Below are positions 1 through 9,431 of a DNA stretch of 64,000 bases, one piece after another (position 1 is the first letter of the stretch; every line of letters begins with the position of its first letter). The notes under the pieces are model-generated. The model had not been told where the DNA came from, did no database searches, and was given only the letters and a program-made list of their open reading frames with translations. Source of the stretch: Arthrobacter alpinus. Lineage in GTDB: Bacteria > Actinomycetota > Actinomycetes > Actinomycetales > Micrococcaceae. A program made the position numbers and the translations under genes. The stretch is taken from positions 4,216,001 to 4,280,000 of the forward strand of contig NZ_CP013200.1 in the NCBI RefSeq assembly GCF_001445575.1, given 5' to 3'.

Positions 1-727
1 GCAGGCGGAAGCCTGCCATCTCGGCGAGAACCGAGCTGTGACCGGCGGCGCACAAGCCCACCTTTTCAGTGTTGATGGTGCCCCGACTGGTCTTGACGCC
101 GGTGACGCGGTTGCCGTCCTTGATAAAGCCGGTGACCTCGCAGTTCTGGATGATGTCCACGCCCAGCTCGTCGCACTTGCGGGCGAAGGCCCAGGCCACG
201 TGGTCGTGCTTGGCGATGCCGGCCCGGGGCTGGTAGGTGGCTCCCATGACCGGGTAGCGGATGTTGTCGTTGATGTTCAGGATCGGGCACAGTTCCTTGA
301 CCTGCTTCGGGTCCAGCCACTCGGCGTCGACCCCGTTGAGCTGGTTGGCGCCCACGCGGCGAACGCTTTCGCGCACATCGCCCAAGGTGTGGGCCAGATT
401 CATCACGCCGCGCTGGCTGAACAGGAAGTCGTACTCGAGTTCCTCGGGGAGGATCTCCCACAGTTTCAGGGAGTGCTCATAGATCGCGGCGCTTTCATCC
501 CAGAGGTAGTTGGAGCGGATGATGGTGGTGTTCCGCGCCATGTTGCCGCCGGCCAGCCAACCCTTTTCCAGGATGGCGATGTTGGTCATCCCGTGGTTCT
601 TGGCCAGGAAGTAGGCGGTGGCCAGTCCATGCCCGCCGCCGCCGACGATCACGGCGTCATAGGACTTCTTGGGGTCCGGGTTGCGCCACAAGAACTCGGG
701 GTGTTCCGGGAGGTGTTCGGTGCTCAC
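1..727 (-). CDS. soxB: Sarcosine oxidase beta subunit (partial, 3' end outside window)
   Basis: I translated this frame by hand from 727 downward. It begins GTG and reads [19 protein letters not shown], then an FAD-binding dinucleotide fold ([19 protein letters not shown], roughly residues 23-42) and an acidic end to the second strand ([12 protein letters not shown]). Such proteins are the FAD subunit of heterotetrameric sarcosine oxidase, which turns sarcosine into glycine with peroxide and a folate-bound one-carbon unit in the cytoplasm. About 242 of the usual 400 or so residues are visible and the frame is open at the window edge. Its GTG start overlaps the glyA stop (GTGA at 727-724), so the two are probably translationally coupled in a sox operon led by glyA. 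Confidence 0.9.
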   Translation of the reverse strand, partial: MSTEHLPEHPEFLWRNPDPKKSYDAVIVGGGGHGLATAYFLAKNHGMTNIAILEKGWLAGGNMARNTTIIRSNYLWDESAAIYEHSLKLWEILPEELEYDFLFSQRGVMNLAHTLGDVRESVRRVGANQLNGVDAEWLDPKQVKELCPILNINDNIRYPVMGATYQPRAGIAKHDHVAWAFARKCDELGVDIIQNCEVTGFIKDGNRVTGVKTSRGTINTEKVGLCAAGHSSVLAEMAGFRL

Positions 728-2031
728 TGGGCTACTCCATTCGAGACGGTCTCGGTGGACAGGTTGGGGTACAGCGGGAATTTTTCCGCCAGCACGGTGA
801 CCCGGTCGCGCAGCAGCACGGCCGTCTCCTCGCTGAGCTCGCCCTTGATGGCCTCGGCGATGATGTCGGCAACCTCGGTGAACTCGGCCGCGCCGAAGCC
901 ACGGGTGGCCAGGGCCGGGGTGCCGATGCGCAGCCCTGAAGACACCATGGGTGGGCGGGGGTCGAAGGGGACGGCGTTGCGGTTGACGGTGATGCCGATC
1001 TGGTGCAGCCGGTCTTCGCCTTGCTGGCCGTCCAGCTCGGAGTTGCGCAGGTCCACCAGGACCAGGTGAACGTCGGTGCCTCCACCCACCACGGAGATTC
1101 CGTACTCGGCAACATCCGGGGCCAGGAGGCGCTCGGCCAAAATCTTGGCGCCTTCCAGGGTACGTACCTGGCGGTCCTTGAAGGTGGCGGTCGCGGCGAT
1201 CTTGAAGGACACGGCCTTGGCTGCGATCACGTGTTCCAGGGGTCCGCCCTGCTGGCCGGGAAAAACGGCGGAGTTGATCTTGCGTGCCAGCGACTCGCGG
1301 CTGAGGATGACGCCGCCGCGCGGGCCGCCCAAGGTCTTGTGGGTGGTGGTAGTGACGACGTCGGCATACGGCACGGGGTTCGGGTGCAGGCCCGCGGCCA
1401 CCAGGCCGGCAAAGTGGGCCATGTCCACCATGAGGTAGGCGCCCACCAGGTCGGCGATGCGGCGGAATTCGGCAAAGTCGAGCTGGCGCGTGTAGGCCGA
1501 CCAGCCGGCCACGATCAGCTTGGGCTGGTGTTCCAGCGCGAGCGCCTCCACCTCGACCATGTCGACAGTCATATCCGATTCACGCACGTGGTACGGGACC
1601 ACATTGTAGAGCTTGCCGGAAAAGTTGATCCGCATGCCGTGAGTCAGGTGGCCGCCGTGGGCCAGGTCCAGCCCCATAATGGTGTCGCCCGGGTCCAAAA
1701 GGGCGAACATGGCGGCGGCGTTGGCCTGCGCCCCGGAGTGCGGCTGGACGTTGGCCGCCTCCGCCCCAAAAAGTGCCTTTACGCGGTCGATGGCCAGCTG
1801 TTCGATCACATCGACGTGCTCGCAGCCACCGTAGTACCGCTTGCCGGGGAGGCCCTCAGCGTATTTGTTGGTCAACACCGAGCCCTGGGCTTCCATGACT
1901 GCGGTGGGGGCAAAATTCTCGGAGGCGATCATCTCCAGCGTTGATTGCTGGCGGAGAAGTTCGGCCGTAATGGCCGCGTCGACTTCGGTGTCGAGGCTTG
2001 CCAGTGAGTCGTCAAGAGTGGACGTCATCAT
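724..2031 (-). CDS. glyA: Serine hydroxymethyltransferase
   Basis: A 435-residue PLP enzyme of full length for the family. It contains [11 protein letters not shown], whose Lys is the one that binds PLP in SHMT, and the N-terminal signature [11 protein letters not shown]. It interconverts serine and glycine with tetrahydrofolate and here would use glycine and the one-carbon unit made by sarcosine oxidase. It leads the minus-strand operon and its stop overlaps the soxB start. Two ATGs lie at the front (2031 and 2028); the AAGGA ribosome site is only about 4 bases from the first and 7 from the second, so 2028 may be the true start. It is divergent from the transporter gene across a shared operator region. 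Confidence 0.96.
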   Translation of the reverse strand: MMTSTLDDSLASLDTEVDAAITAELLRQQSTLEMIASENFAPTAVMEAQGSVLTNKYAEGLPGKRYYGGCEHVDVIEQLAIDRVKALFGAEAANVQPHSGAQANAAAMFALLDPGDTIMGLDLAHGGHLTHGMRINFSGKLYNVVPYHVRESDMTVDMVEVEALALEHQPKLIVAGWSAYTRQLDFAEFRRIADLVGAYLMVDMAHFAGLVAAGLHPNPVPYADVVTTTTHKTLGGPRGGVILSRESLARKINSAVFPGQQGGPLEHVIAAKAVSFKIAATATFKDRQVRTLEGAKILAERLLAPDVAEYGISVVGGGTDVHLVLVDLRNSELDGQQGEDRLHQIGITVNRNAVPFDPRPPMVSSGLRIGTPALATRGFGAAEFTEVADIIAEAIKGELSEETAVLLRDRVTVLAEKFPLYPNLSTETVSNGVAQ

Positions 2032-2056
2032 GATTCCTTCGTTAAGTCGCGGTCAG

Positions 2057-2082
2057 TGCAACAGTGTTGCGATGAATGCAAC
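2057..2082. promoter_or_regulatory. Candidate IclR-type operator O1 (glyA side)
   Basis: The 13-bp palindrome GCAACAGTGTTGC (2058-2070, 6-bp perfect arms) is followed after a short gap by a third half-site, TGCAAC, ending at 2082. The same three-half-site layout recurs at 2212-2237. It sits just downstream of the predicted glyA -10 box, where bound protein would block transcription. The IclR-family gene at 5026 is the obvious candidate binder; that link is inference. Confidence 0.7.
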
Positions 2083-2109
2083 TCTAAAGGGTGACGTGAC
2101 TCACGTCAA
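2081..2109 (-). promoter_or_regulatory. Predicted glyA-soxB promoter
   Basis: On the minus strand TTGACG (2109-2104) and TAGAGT (2086-2081) are spaced by 17 bases, a good match to a housekeeping sigma factor promoter. The expected start site, a few bases further on, falls inside the O1 operator. Confidence 0.65.
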
Positions 2110-2180
2110 TGCGCCGCCTGAAACTTTCGCAAACTTTCCACCCGCGTCAAAAACTCTTTCATTCTTTAGTCAAAAGGGTC

Positions 2181-2209
2181 TTGACGGTGACGCCCGCCAC
2201 ACATAGTCT
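2181..2209 (+). promoter_or_regulatory. Predicted transporter-creatinase promoter
   Basis: TTGACG (2181-2186), a 17-base spacer and TAGTCT (2204-2209). It has the same -35 box and spacing as the opposing glyA promoter. The expected start site falls inside operator O2 at 2212-2237. Confidence 0.65.
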
Positions 2210-2211
2210 GA

Positions 2212-2237
2212 TGCAACAGCGTTGCGTCGAACGCAAC
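2212..2237. promoter_or_regulatory. Candidate IclR-type operator O2 (transporter side)
   Basis: A near copy of O1 in the same orientation: GCAACAGCGTTGC (2213-2225), then GCAAC at 2233-2237 with identical spacing. It lies 22 bases before the transporter start codon and over the predicted transcription start. Confidence 0.7.
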
Positions 2238-2259
2238 CCCAAACATTTTTGGTGGAACA

Positions 2260-3636
2260 ATGACAAATCACAAATCCTCCAGCGGCGCCAGGACGGCAAC
2301 GATGCCCCTCACGCCCGAGCAGTTGAGCTTGAGTGGCCAGCCCCGCCCCAATGACGGCAAGGGTGTTTCCAAAAGCACCTTGCGCCGGGTGGTCGGCGCC
2401 AGTTTTATCGGCAACTTCGTCGAATGGTTCGACTACGCCGTCTATGGCTACCTGGCCGTCACCATATCCCACGTATTCTTTCCCGAGGCAGACAAGCAAA
2501 CAGCACTGCTCTTGACGTTTGGCCTGTTTGCCATCTCATTCTTTGTCCGCCCCCTCGGCGGCTTCGTCTGGGGGCACATCGGCGACCGGGTGGGGCGCAA
2601 GAACGCCCTGTCCCTGTCGATCCTGATCATGTCCGCGGCCACCTTCGCCATCGCCCTGATCCCCAGCTACACACTCATTGGCATTTGGGCGCCCATCCTG
2701 CTGCTGCTGGTCCGGGTCGTCCAGGGCTTCTCGGCCGCCGGTGAATACGCCGGAGCGTCGGCGTTCTTGGTGGAGTATGCCCCGCCAAACCGGCGCGGCC
2801 TCTACGCAGCCGTGGTCCCCGCCAGCACCGCCGCCGGCCTGCTGCTCGGTTCACTCATCGCCCTGCTGCTGTCCGTGTCGATGTCCTCGGACCAGCTGAA
2901 CTCCTGGGGCTGGCGCCTGCCATTCCTGCTGGCCGCACCGATGGGCCTGATCGGCCGCTACATCCGTGTCAAGCTCGAGGACACCCCGGCATTCCTTGCC
3001 CTGGAAAAGGAAGACGAAGCAATCAAGGCGCCCGTCATGTCATTGTTCAAGGAACACTGGCGTCCGCTGCTGATTGCCGTCGGTGCCGTGGTCCTGAACG
3101 CCGTCGGCTTCTATGTGGTGCTCAGCTACATGCCCACCTACCTCAGTGAAGTTGTCGGCCTGGACGCCTCCCTCTCATTCGTGGCCACCACTGTTGCCCT
3201 GGCCACCTACATTGGCTTCATCTTCCTGACCGGCATGGCCTCAGACCGGTTCGGCCGGAAAAAGGTCCTGATCACAGCCTCGATCCTCTTCGTGGTGCTG
3301 ACAGTGCCGGCCTTCATGCTCCTGGGCACGGGAAACTTCCTGGTCATCATCCTGGTCCAGATCCTGCTGGGCGCTATGCTGACCCTCAACGACGGAACGC
3401 TGCCCAGCTTCCTGGCCGAACTGTTCCCCACAAAGGTTCGCTACAGCGGATTTGCCGTGAGCTTCAACCTCACGAACGCACTCTTTGGCGGCACCGCACT
3501 GTTCGCATCGACGCTGCTCATTAAGCTCAGCGGCTCCCACCTCGCCCCAGGCTGGTACCTGATGGCGGCCGCAATCGTATCCCTAATCGCCGTGTCCCTC
3601 GCCAAGGAGACCTCCAAGGCGCCCCTGAAGCACTGA
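2260..3636 (+). CDS. MHS-type MFS transporter, probably for creatine, sarcosine or a related compound
   Basis: A 458-residue polytopic membrane protein with about 12 predicted membrane segments. It has the metabolite:H+ symporter signature near the front (IGNFVEWFDYAVYGYLA, about residues 50-66) and the cytoplasmic loop GDRVGRKNALSLS after the second segment, repeated in the second half as SDRFGRKKV. Family members such as ProP and KgtP carry small zwitterions and organic acids with protons. Its gene is followed after 60 bp, with no terminator, by creatinase, so the two are likely one operon and creatine is the natural guess for substrate. Substrate is inference from context. Confidence 0.88.
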   Translation: MTNHKSSSGARTATMPLTPEQLSLSGQPRPNDGKGVSKSTLRRVVGASFIGNFVEWFDYAVYGYLAVTISHVFFPEADKQTALLLTFGLFAISFFVRPLGGFVWGHIGDRVGRKNALSLSILIMSAATFAIALIPSYTLIGIWAPILLLLVRVVQGFSAAGEYAGASAFLVEYAPPNRRGLYAAVVPASTAAGLLLGSLIALLLSVSMSSDQLNSWGWRLPFLLAAPMGLIGRYIRVKLEDTPAFLALEKEDEAIKAPVMSLFKEHWRPLLIAVGAVVLNAVGFYVVLSYMPTYLSEVVGLDASLSFVATTVALATYIGFIFLTGMASDRFGRKKVLITASILFVVLTVPAFMLLGTGNFLVIILVQILLGAMLTLNDGTLPSFLAELFPTKVRYSGFAVSFNLTNALFGGTALFASTLLIKLSGSHLAPGWYLMAAAIVSLIAVSLAKETSKAPLKH

Positions 3637-3696
3637 CAGCCCCACCCCCAATACTTTCCCTCGAATCAATAAAAGCAATATCAACAAGGAGTCACC

Positions 3697-4953
3697 ATGA
3701 CCATCATCACCAATGACAACGCCACCTCCGTCGCTGAGTTGGAGCGCCTGAAGACGCTGCACAACGGCCAGAAGGTCCAGTTGACGTTTTCGGACGCCGA
3801 AATGGAACGACGCATTGCGGGACTGCGCAAGATCATGGCATCGAAGGATCTCGACGCCGTGGTGCTGACCAGCTTCCACGGCATCAAGTACTACTCCGAC
3901 TTCCTGTTCACCTACTTTGGCCGCTCCTACGCCATGGTGGTCACCAAGGACAACACCGTCACGGTCACTGCCAACATCGACGCCGGCATGCCGTGGCGCC
4001 GCGGTTACGGGGAGAATATCGTCTACACGGACTGGCGCCGTGACAATTACATCTTCGCCATCCAGGAAGCCCTGCGCACCCGCGGCGTCAAGGTCCGCCG
4101 CCTCGGCGTCGAGGACGACTCCCTACCACTGGACAACCGCAACAAGCTCCAGGCAGCCTTCGACGGCGCCACCCTGGTCGACGTGGCCCAGGACGCAATG
4201 CGCCAGCGCATGATCAAGTCCGACGAGGAAATCGTTGTCATCAAGCATGGCGCCCGCATCGGGGACCTCGGCGGCGAAGCCATCAAGGCCGCCATCACCG
4301 CCGGCATCACCGAATACGAAGTCGCCCTCATCGGCACCGAGGCGATGGTCCACGAGATCGCCCGCACCTTCCCCGACTCGGAAATCCGCGACACCTGGGT
4401 CTGGTTCCAGTCCGGAATCAACACCGACGGCGCCCACAACTGGGCCACCACCCGCAAGCTCCAGGAACACGACATCCTCTCGCTGAACTGCTTCCCCATG
4501 ACCAGCGGTTACTACACAGCCCTAGAACGCACCCTGTTCCTGGGCGAGCCCGACGCCCGCTCCCTGGAACTGTGGAACGTCAACGTCGAAGTCCACCGCC
4601 GAGGCCTGGAACTGATCAAACCCGGTGCCGTCTGCAAAGACATAGCCGCCGAACTCAACGAGATCTACATCGACCGCGGCCTACTCGCCAACCGCACCTT
4701 CGGATACGGCCACTCCTTCGGCGTCCTCTCCCACTACTACGGCCGCGAAGCAGGACTTGAACTGCGCGAGGACATCGAAACCGTCCTGGAGCCGGGCATG
4801 GTCGTCTCCATGGAACCGATGATCACCGTCCTGGATGGCCAGCCCGGAGCCGGCGGCTACCGCGAACACGACATCCTCGTCGTCGGCGAAAACGGCGCCG
4901 AAAACATCACCAAATTCGGATTCGGCCCCGAACACAACATCATCAACGTCTAG
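3697..4953 (+). CDS. Creatinase (creatine amidinohydrolase)
   Basis: A 418-residue protein with an N-terminal creatinase domain and a C-terminal pita-bread (M24) domain. From memory of Pseudomonas creatinase, long blocks match closely: WFQSGINTDGAHN, which holds the catalytic His, DILSLNCFPM, GYYTALERTLFL, FGYGHSFG and EPGMVVSMEPMI. That distinguishes it from Xaa-Pro peptidases of the same fold, which need metal ligands. It hydrolyses creatine to sarcosine and urea. A strong ribosome site (AAGGAG) precedes the ATG. With the sarcosine oxidase and SHMT genes nearby, it gives a creatine to sarcosine to glycine to serine route. Confidence 0.93.
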   Translation: MTIITNDNATSVAELERLKTLHNGQKVQLTFSDAEMERRIAGLRKIMASKDLDAVVLTSFHGIKYYSDFLFTYFGRSYAMVVTKDNTVTVTANIDAGMPWRRGYGENIVYTDWRRDNYIFAIQEALRTRGVKVRRLGVEDDSLPLDNRNKLQAAFDGATLVDVAQDAMRQRMIKSDEEIVVIKHGARIGDLGGEAIKAAITAGITEYEVALIGTEAMVHEIARTFPDSEIRDTWVWFQSGINTDGAHNWATTRKLQEHDILSLNCFPMTSGYYTALERTLFLGEPDARSLELWNVNVEVHRRGLELIKPGAVCKDIAAELNEIYIDRGLLANRTFGYGHSFGVLSHYYGREAGLELREDIETVLEPGMVVSMEPMITVLDGQPGAGGYREHDILVVGENGAENITKFGFGPEHNIINV

Positions 4954-4963
4954 TTGGACATCC

Positions 4964-4992
4964 GCGGCGCCACGAATCCAACGTGGCGCCGC
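4964..4992 (+). terminator. Hairpin after creatinase
   Basis: A perfect 11-bp stem (GCGGCGCCACG at 4964-4974, CGTGGCGCCGC at 4982-4992) with a 7-base loop starts 10 bases after the creatinase stop. No strong T-run follows, so it may be a weak or factor-assisted terminator between creatinase and the IclR gene. Confidence 0.6.
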
Positions 4993-5025
4993 AGATGCGT
5001 TTAAGTCGCAGAAGAATAGGGAAAG

Positions 5026-5856
5026 ATGGGAACCATGATGACTCCCACAGCCAAGGACAACGCCGAAAACGGCACCTCCGAGTCCCGGGGCACCTCGGTG
5101 ATTGTCAACGCCGTTGCCGTGCTACGCTGCTTCTCGGTTGAGGAACCGTTGCTGGGGGTGACCGAAATTGCCCAGCGCGTCGGCATGCACAAGAGCAGCG
5201 TGTCCCGGATCCTGACCACGCTGGAGCAGGAAGAGCTGGTGGAAAGGGACCCCGATTCGCGGCGGTTCAAGCTGGGCCTGGGGCTGATAGCCGTGGCAGG
5301 TCCACTGCTGGCCGAGCTGGAAGAGCGTCGCGTTGCCTATCCCCTGCTGCGCCGCCTGACCGAACTGACCACGGAAACCAGTGCGCTGATGGTATGGAAC
5401 GGCCGCGAGTCCATGTGCGTGGAACAAATCGCCAGCCCCCAGCAGGTCAAGCACACCACACCGTTGGGCGCCCGCTACCACGACGCCATGAGCGCCTCCG
5501 TGCAGGTGTTCCTCGCCGTCGAGCCTGAGGAACGTGTGCGGGCGTTGATCATCGATGGCACCATTTCCTATGCCGGCGTGGACGAGGCCAGCATGGAGGC
5601 CTACCTGCTCCGGCTCCAGGATGCCGGCGCCCGGGGTTATGCCACCAACTACGGCGAGTCCTCGTTGGACGAGGTCGGCGTTGCCGCACCCGTCCGCGAC
5701 CACCGCGGCAATCTGGTGGCTGCCGTGCTGATCCCGGCACCCCGATTCAGAGTCTCACCGGAACGGCTGGCGACCCTGGGCGAGGCCTGCGCCCGGACCG
5801 CCCAACAAATCACCACCCGGCTCGGCGGCCAGGATGTGACAACAAGTTTCCGCTGA
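5026..5856 (+). CDS. IclR-family transcriptional regulator
   Basis: A 276-residue protein with the family's usual plan: a winged helix-turn-helix at about residues 25-90 (GVTEIAQRVGMHKSSVSRIL) and a C-terminal effector-binding domain with the conserved stretch TPLGARYHDAMSASVQVFLA and the late block GYATNYGESSLDEVGVAAPV. IclR proteins act as dimers on palindromic operators and respond to small metabolites. It sits at the end of the creatine cluster and is the best candidate to bind the twin operators at 2057 and 2212. Three ATGs (5026, 5035, 5038) could start it; the first follows a GGGAAAG ribosome site closely. Confidence 0.92.
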   Translation: MGTMMTPTAKDNAENGTSESRGTSVIVNAVAVLRCFSVEEPLLGVTEIAQRVGMHKSSVSRILTTLEQEELVERDPDSRRFKLGLGLIAVAGPLLAELEERRVAYPLLRRLTELTTETSALMVWNGRESMCVEQIASPQQVKHTTPLGARYHDAMSASVQVFLAVEPEERVRALIIDGTISYAGVDEASMEAYLLRLQDAGARGYATNYGESSLDEVGVAAPVRDHRGNLVAAVLIPAPRFRVSPERLATLGEACARTAQQITTRLGGQDVTTSFR

Positions 5857-6129
5857 AGTGCGTGACCATGCCAGATTCTCTGCGCCATGTGTATTTTCTA
5901 TCCGACGGGACAGGCACACCTGCTGGGCCATCGACCACACCCGTACCCTCCACGGCGTTCGACGACGACCGCCTCACCGTTGCCCGCGGACTCCCCATCG
6001 CCGGGCGGACGAAGCCAGAATTGCCGCAACAACATTGAACCATAACGCTCAACCTGTTCACCCAACGGCCTGGACAGCTCATCTCCTTCGACTGAGCACC
6101 ATCCACAACTCCCCGAAAGCCGACAAAGC

Positions 6130-7575
6130 GGCTCTCCGCGGTTCGTGGTGAAATCCATTGTTGTCATGGATGATTCACCGCTGTTCAGGCGGCGCTCCTG
6201 AGCATAATACGAGTTGTGTAGTTGGTGCTATCGAAGAAGCCACGCCCGGTCCTCTTGACGTGTTTGATGCTGGTATTGTTGGCTTCTACTTTTCCCTTGG
6301 TGGCACCGGTGACGATGAGGACCTCAATCTCTTTCCACCACTGGCAAATGGTCCGCCACAGCCTAGTTGTTTCTGGCTGATTGGATTCCTTCACCAGCCG
6401 CTCGATTTCTTCCTTGGCCAGCTCGGCATCCTCCAAGGAGCCGGTGCGCAGCAGTGTTCGTACTTGTTCTTTCACGTCCCAAGCTGCCTTGAGTTTCCTG
6501 GTCGGGTCGTCGGTCGCGAAGACTTTCTCTAGCTTCGCCCTCGCTTGATCTGAGAGCCCATCATGGGCCCGTAGCAGCAGCATCCTGTGGGCCCAGGCCG
6601 GATCCATGGCTCGGCCACGGCGGCCCCGCACCTGATGAGAAAGTTGCTGCCTGACTTCTGTCAGTGCCTGATTCGCTAGCTGGATGAGGTGGAAATGATC
6701 CACCGAGACAGCGGTGCGGGGCAGCCACATCCGCAATGCTTTTCGGAATGCTGCCGAGGGATCAATGGCGACGTTCTTGTTCGCCGAGCCGCCACTCCAA
6801 TGGCCGCTTGATGAGCCACGCCCCGACCCCGGTGTGGTCTCGCCCGTCAACAACACCCAGGATCTGTCCCGTATTCAGGTCAACAATGGTTGTCATCCAC
6901 GGCTCAATGCGCTTCCAGAGACTCGTTTCCGGGTCTTTGAAGAAGCGGACGGGTCGGAAACGGTGTTCATCGATCCCGAGCATCCGCGGGCGCAGGAGAT
7001 CAATGTTGGGCAGTTTCGTTGCAGCCGTGGTCAGGGCCTTTTGCAACAGCCACCACGAGACCCCGTGCGCGGTGGCGGTTTCCGTTGCGGCGCGGCCAGA
7101 GTCAATGACAGCGCGCACAAGGGCGCGGCGGAGCCGGCTCGTGGTGCGTGCCCTGGCCGGGACCTCGATCGTGGCTTCAGAGAAGGTTCTGCGCGGACAT
7201 GATGATTCGTCGCAGAATAATCGCCGCTTGGCCCAAACAACTTCCACCGGACCAGCCACCGGGATATCGCGAACGCGTTGCTGCCGACCCGAGTGGCGAC
7301 GGGTGCCGATGGCACCACAGCCAGGGCACCCGGACTCGACGGTGTTTTCACTATGGATCCTGCGCTGGCCAAAACTCAACGTCTCGGCTCCCAGGACACG
7401 ATAATCGTCCAGATTGAAGATGGTGGTGGCAGCATCAGGGTGCACCAAAGTAAGCTCGTTCAAGGCTCGTAGTCCTGTCAAAAATGAATGCGTCAGAACA
7501 TGCACCACAACAGGGCTACGAGCCACCTGCGTCCAAGGACACGAAACCAGAATTCACCACGAACCACGGAGAGCC
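6130..7575 (-). mobile_element. ISL3-family insertion sequence, decayed
   Basis: The 1446-bp element is bounded by 23-bp imperfect inverted repeats (6130-6152 and 7553-7575), each beginning GGCTCTCCG and continuing GGTTCGTGGTGAA, with one mismatch. GGCTCT is the usual ISL3-family terminal sequence. The 8 bp on the left (GACAAAGC) and right (CTCAACCC) are not the same, so no target duplication remains; the element is old or rearranged. Its transposase frame is broken. Confidence 0.85.
6185..7526 (-). pseudogene. ISL3-family transposase, frameshifted
   Basis: Two minus-strand frames make up one transposase. The first (7526 down to 6762) carries a Cys-rich zinc-binding N-terminal region (CPGCGAIGTRRH) and LGIDEHRFR with the first catalytic Asp. 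The second (to 6185) carries VAIDPSAAFRKAL and VSVDHFHLIQLAN and ends in the usual basic tail with KRTGRGFF. The frame changes near 6775-6795, at the join WRLG / NVAIDPSAAF, by a one-base indel. The protein would be about 440 residues if repaired, close to family length. The acidic residues of the DDE nuclease are still present on both sides, so the damage is recent or minor. Confidence 0.85.
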
Positions 7576-7747
7576 CTCAACCCCGAGGCTAGGCGCCCGC
7601 CATCAAACCGGCTTCGCCCGCGCCCGACTGGCCTCACTCTGATACCGAGAAAAATCAACCACCAAATCGCCGAACTCTAAGAATACTTTCTGAAATTATT
7701 CCCCCGCTCCGCTTGTGTCTGATTAGCCATGGCGGTACGTTGGGGCA

Positions 7748-7903
7748 ATGGGAATCGTATTAGCACTTATCGTTGTCGGAATCGTACTACTGGTCTTGGG
7801 GATTGCAGTGAAGGCTGCAGCGTTCCTCCTCTGGATTGGAATTATCCTCTTGGTTGTGGGTGCCGTTATGGCAGTCTTGCGACAAGTACGCAACAAGGTA
7901 TAG
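7748..7903 (+). CDS. Small hydrophobic membrane protein, unknown function
   Basis: A 51-residue frame that I translated directly. It is nearly all Ile, Leu, Val and Gly in two stretches (residues 2-20 and 24-44), with a short basic tail RQVRNKV. Such two-helix mini-proteins are common in Arthrobacter relatives. The stop is followed 25 bases later by a strong terminator, which supports the gene as transcribed. I see no strong ribosome site. Function is unknown. Confidence 0.6.
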   Translation: MGIVLALIVVGIVLLVLGIAVKAAAFLLWIGIILLVVGAVMAVLRQVRNKV

Positions 7904-7928
7904 ACAAACAAAAACTATGCATTTCACC

Positions 7929-7967
7929 GAAATCCCACCTTGAAATATCAAGGTGGGATTTCTTTTT
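7929..7967 (+). terminator. Strong rho-independent terminator
   Basis: A perfect 15-bp stem (GAAATCCCACCTTGA at 7929-7943 with TCAAGGTGGGATTTC at 7948-7962), an AATA loop and a following T-run. It lies just after the 51-residue membrane protein gene. It can also act on the other strand because of the A-rich left side. Confidence 0.9.
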
Positions 7968-8174
7968 GCCACTATGTTTTTGCTCGGGAAGCTTCTAGCA
8001 ATTGATGCGGCAAACCTTGCTGGGTTGAGATCGATTGGGTCATCCCTGCCGGGGCGTTCGGTATGCCAGTGATGGGCTTGTCCAAAGCAATCCAGCTGAT
8101 AATTAGGGGCTCCAGCATCAAGTGTGTGGTTACTTGATTTCCTGACCCATTGCGCCGGGGTGTTCAGATTGCTC

Positions 8175-9431
8175 TTAGAGAAGGGGGCGCAGCGGTACCA
8201 GCACGGTTTCACTGAATCGGGCCAGCGGCGAACGGTGCCGCCATTCCGTCATGGTCAATTCATTGGAGTTTCGGCTGTCGAATTCGAATATTTCCTGCAT
8301 GTCCGAGGCAAAACCTTCATCGTGAATTTCAAGATTGATCTCGTAATTCCCCGTCAGGCTCAGCCGGTCGATATTGGCGCTGCCCACGGTGGACCAGCGG
8401 CCGTCGATCGTGGCTGTTTTGGCGTGGATCATCGCATCGCGGTATAGCAGGATGGTCACCCCGTCCTCGAGCAGGGAGCGGTAGAACCCCCGCGAGAGCC
8501 AGTCGGAGATGACATGGTTGGAATCCTTGGGCAGGATGATCCGCACGTCCACACCGCGCCTGCTGGCAGCCTGCAATGCCCGCAGGATCTGCTGGTCCGG
8601 GATGAAGTAGGCCATTGTGACGTAAATATGGTCGTGGGCCCGGGTGATTGCATCCAGGTAGACACCGCGGATCGGGTAAACAAGATTTGCCGGGATGTTG
8701 TTGACAGCGCGGATCCGTGGTTCCCACACCTCCGGGGCGGTGTGGGGAACTTCCGGGGTGGATCCTGTCGCGTTTTCGTTCCAGACGTTCACGAAAGCCT
8801 GGCGAAGGTCCCAGACGGACGGGCCTATCAGCCGCAGGTGGGTGTCCCGCCATTCCGTGGCGTACAGGGACCCGATGTTGTAGCCGCCCACGAAACCTAT
8901 CTGGTCGTCGACGATCAGGAGTTTGCGGTGGTCCAGTCCGGTGCTGCGCAGGGTTTGAGTGAGCATCGAGGTGCGCAGCACGGGGAAGCGGTGGACGTGG
9001 ACGTCCGGATGGAACCTGAAAAATGAGGAGGGCACGACTAGGTTCGCGAACCCGTCGTAGATGATAAAAACCTTCACGCCCCGGCCGGCCGCCTCGTTGA
9101 TGGCATCCTTGAACTGCTGCCCGGTTTCATCATTTTTCCAGATGAACGTCTCGATCAGGATACTGTCTTTTGCCTCGCGGATCGCCTGGAGCATGTCTCG
9201 GTACAGGTCGGCGCCGAACGTGTAGCTCGTAATGTGGGTATCGGCGATGGTCCTGTTAAAAATGCCCGGGTGGGGGAAGCCCTTGCGCTTGCTCCGGCCC
9301 TTCTTTTTGACCATGTCCAAGACGACAAGACCGCCGATGACGGCCCCTTGGACGGCGGCGAAAGCCAAGAGTGAACGGACTACTGTCTTCCGGGCGACGT
9401 CAACTACGGGTTCCGGCAACGATTCATTCAT
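8175..9431 (-). CDS. Cardiolipin synthase-like phospholipase D protein
   Basis: A 418-residue protein with one N-terminal membrane anchor (about residues 15-40) and two PLD half-domains. The first HKD motif is in STGLDHRKLLIVDDQIGFVG and the second in DAMIHAKTATIDGRWSTVGS. Both His-Lys-Asp sets are complete, and Asn follows the second (SANID). This layout fits bacterial cardiolipin synthases, which join two phosphatidylglycerol molecules at the membrane; a different PLD-type phosphodiesterase activity is possible. It is a single gene with no obvious operon partner. Confidence 0.88.
   Translation of the reverse strand: MNESLPEPVVDVARKTVVRSLLAFAAVQGAVIGGLVVLDMVKKKGRSKRKGFPHPGIFNRTIADTHITSYTFGADLYRDMLQAIREAKDSILIETFIWKNDETGQQFKDAINEAAGRGVKVFIIYDGFANLVVPSSFFRFHPDVHVHRFPVLRTSMLTQTLRSTGLDHRKLLIVDDQIGFVGGYNIGSLYATEWRDTHLRLIGPSVWDLRQAFVNVWNENATGSTPEVPHTAPEVWEPRIRAVNNIPANLVYPIRGVYLDAITRAHDHIYVTMAYFIPDQQILRALQAASRRGVDVRIILPKDSNHVISDWLSRGFYRSLLEDGVTILLYRDAMIHAKTATIDGRWSTVGSANIDRLSLTGNYEINLEIHDEGFASDMQEIFEFDSRNSNELTMTEWRHRSPLARFSETVLVPLRPLL

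Noticed and set aside
38..1944. Long plus-strand frames across soxB and glyA
   Set aside because: They are mirror frames of well-recognised minus-strand genes, a normal effect of high GC.
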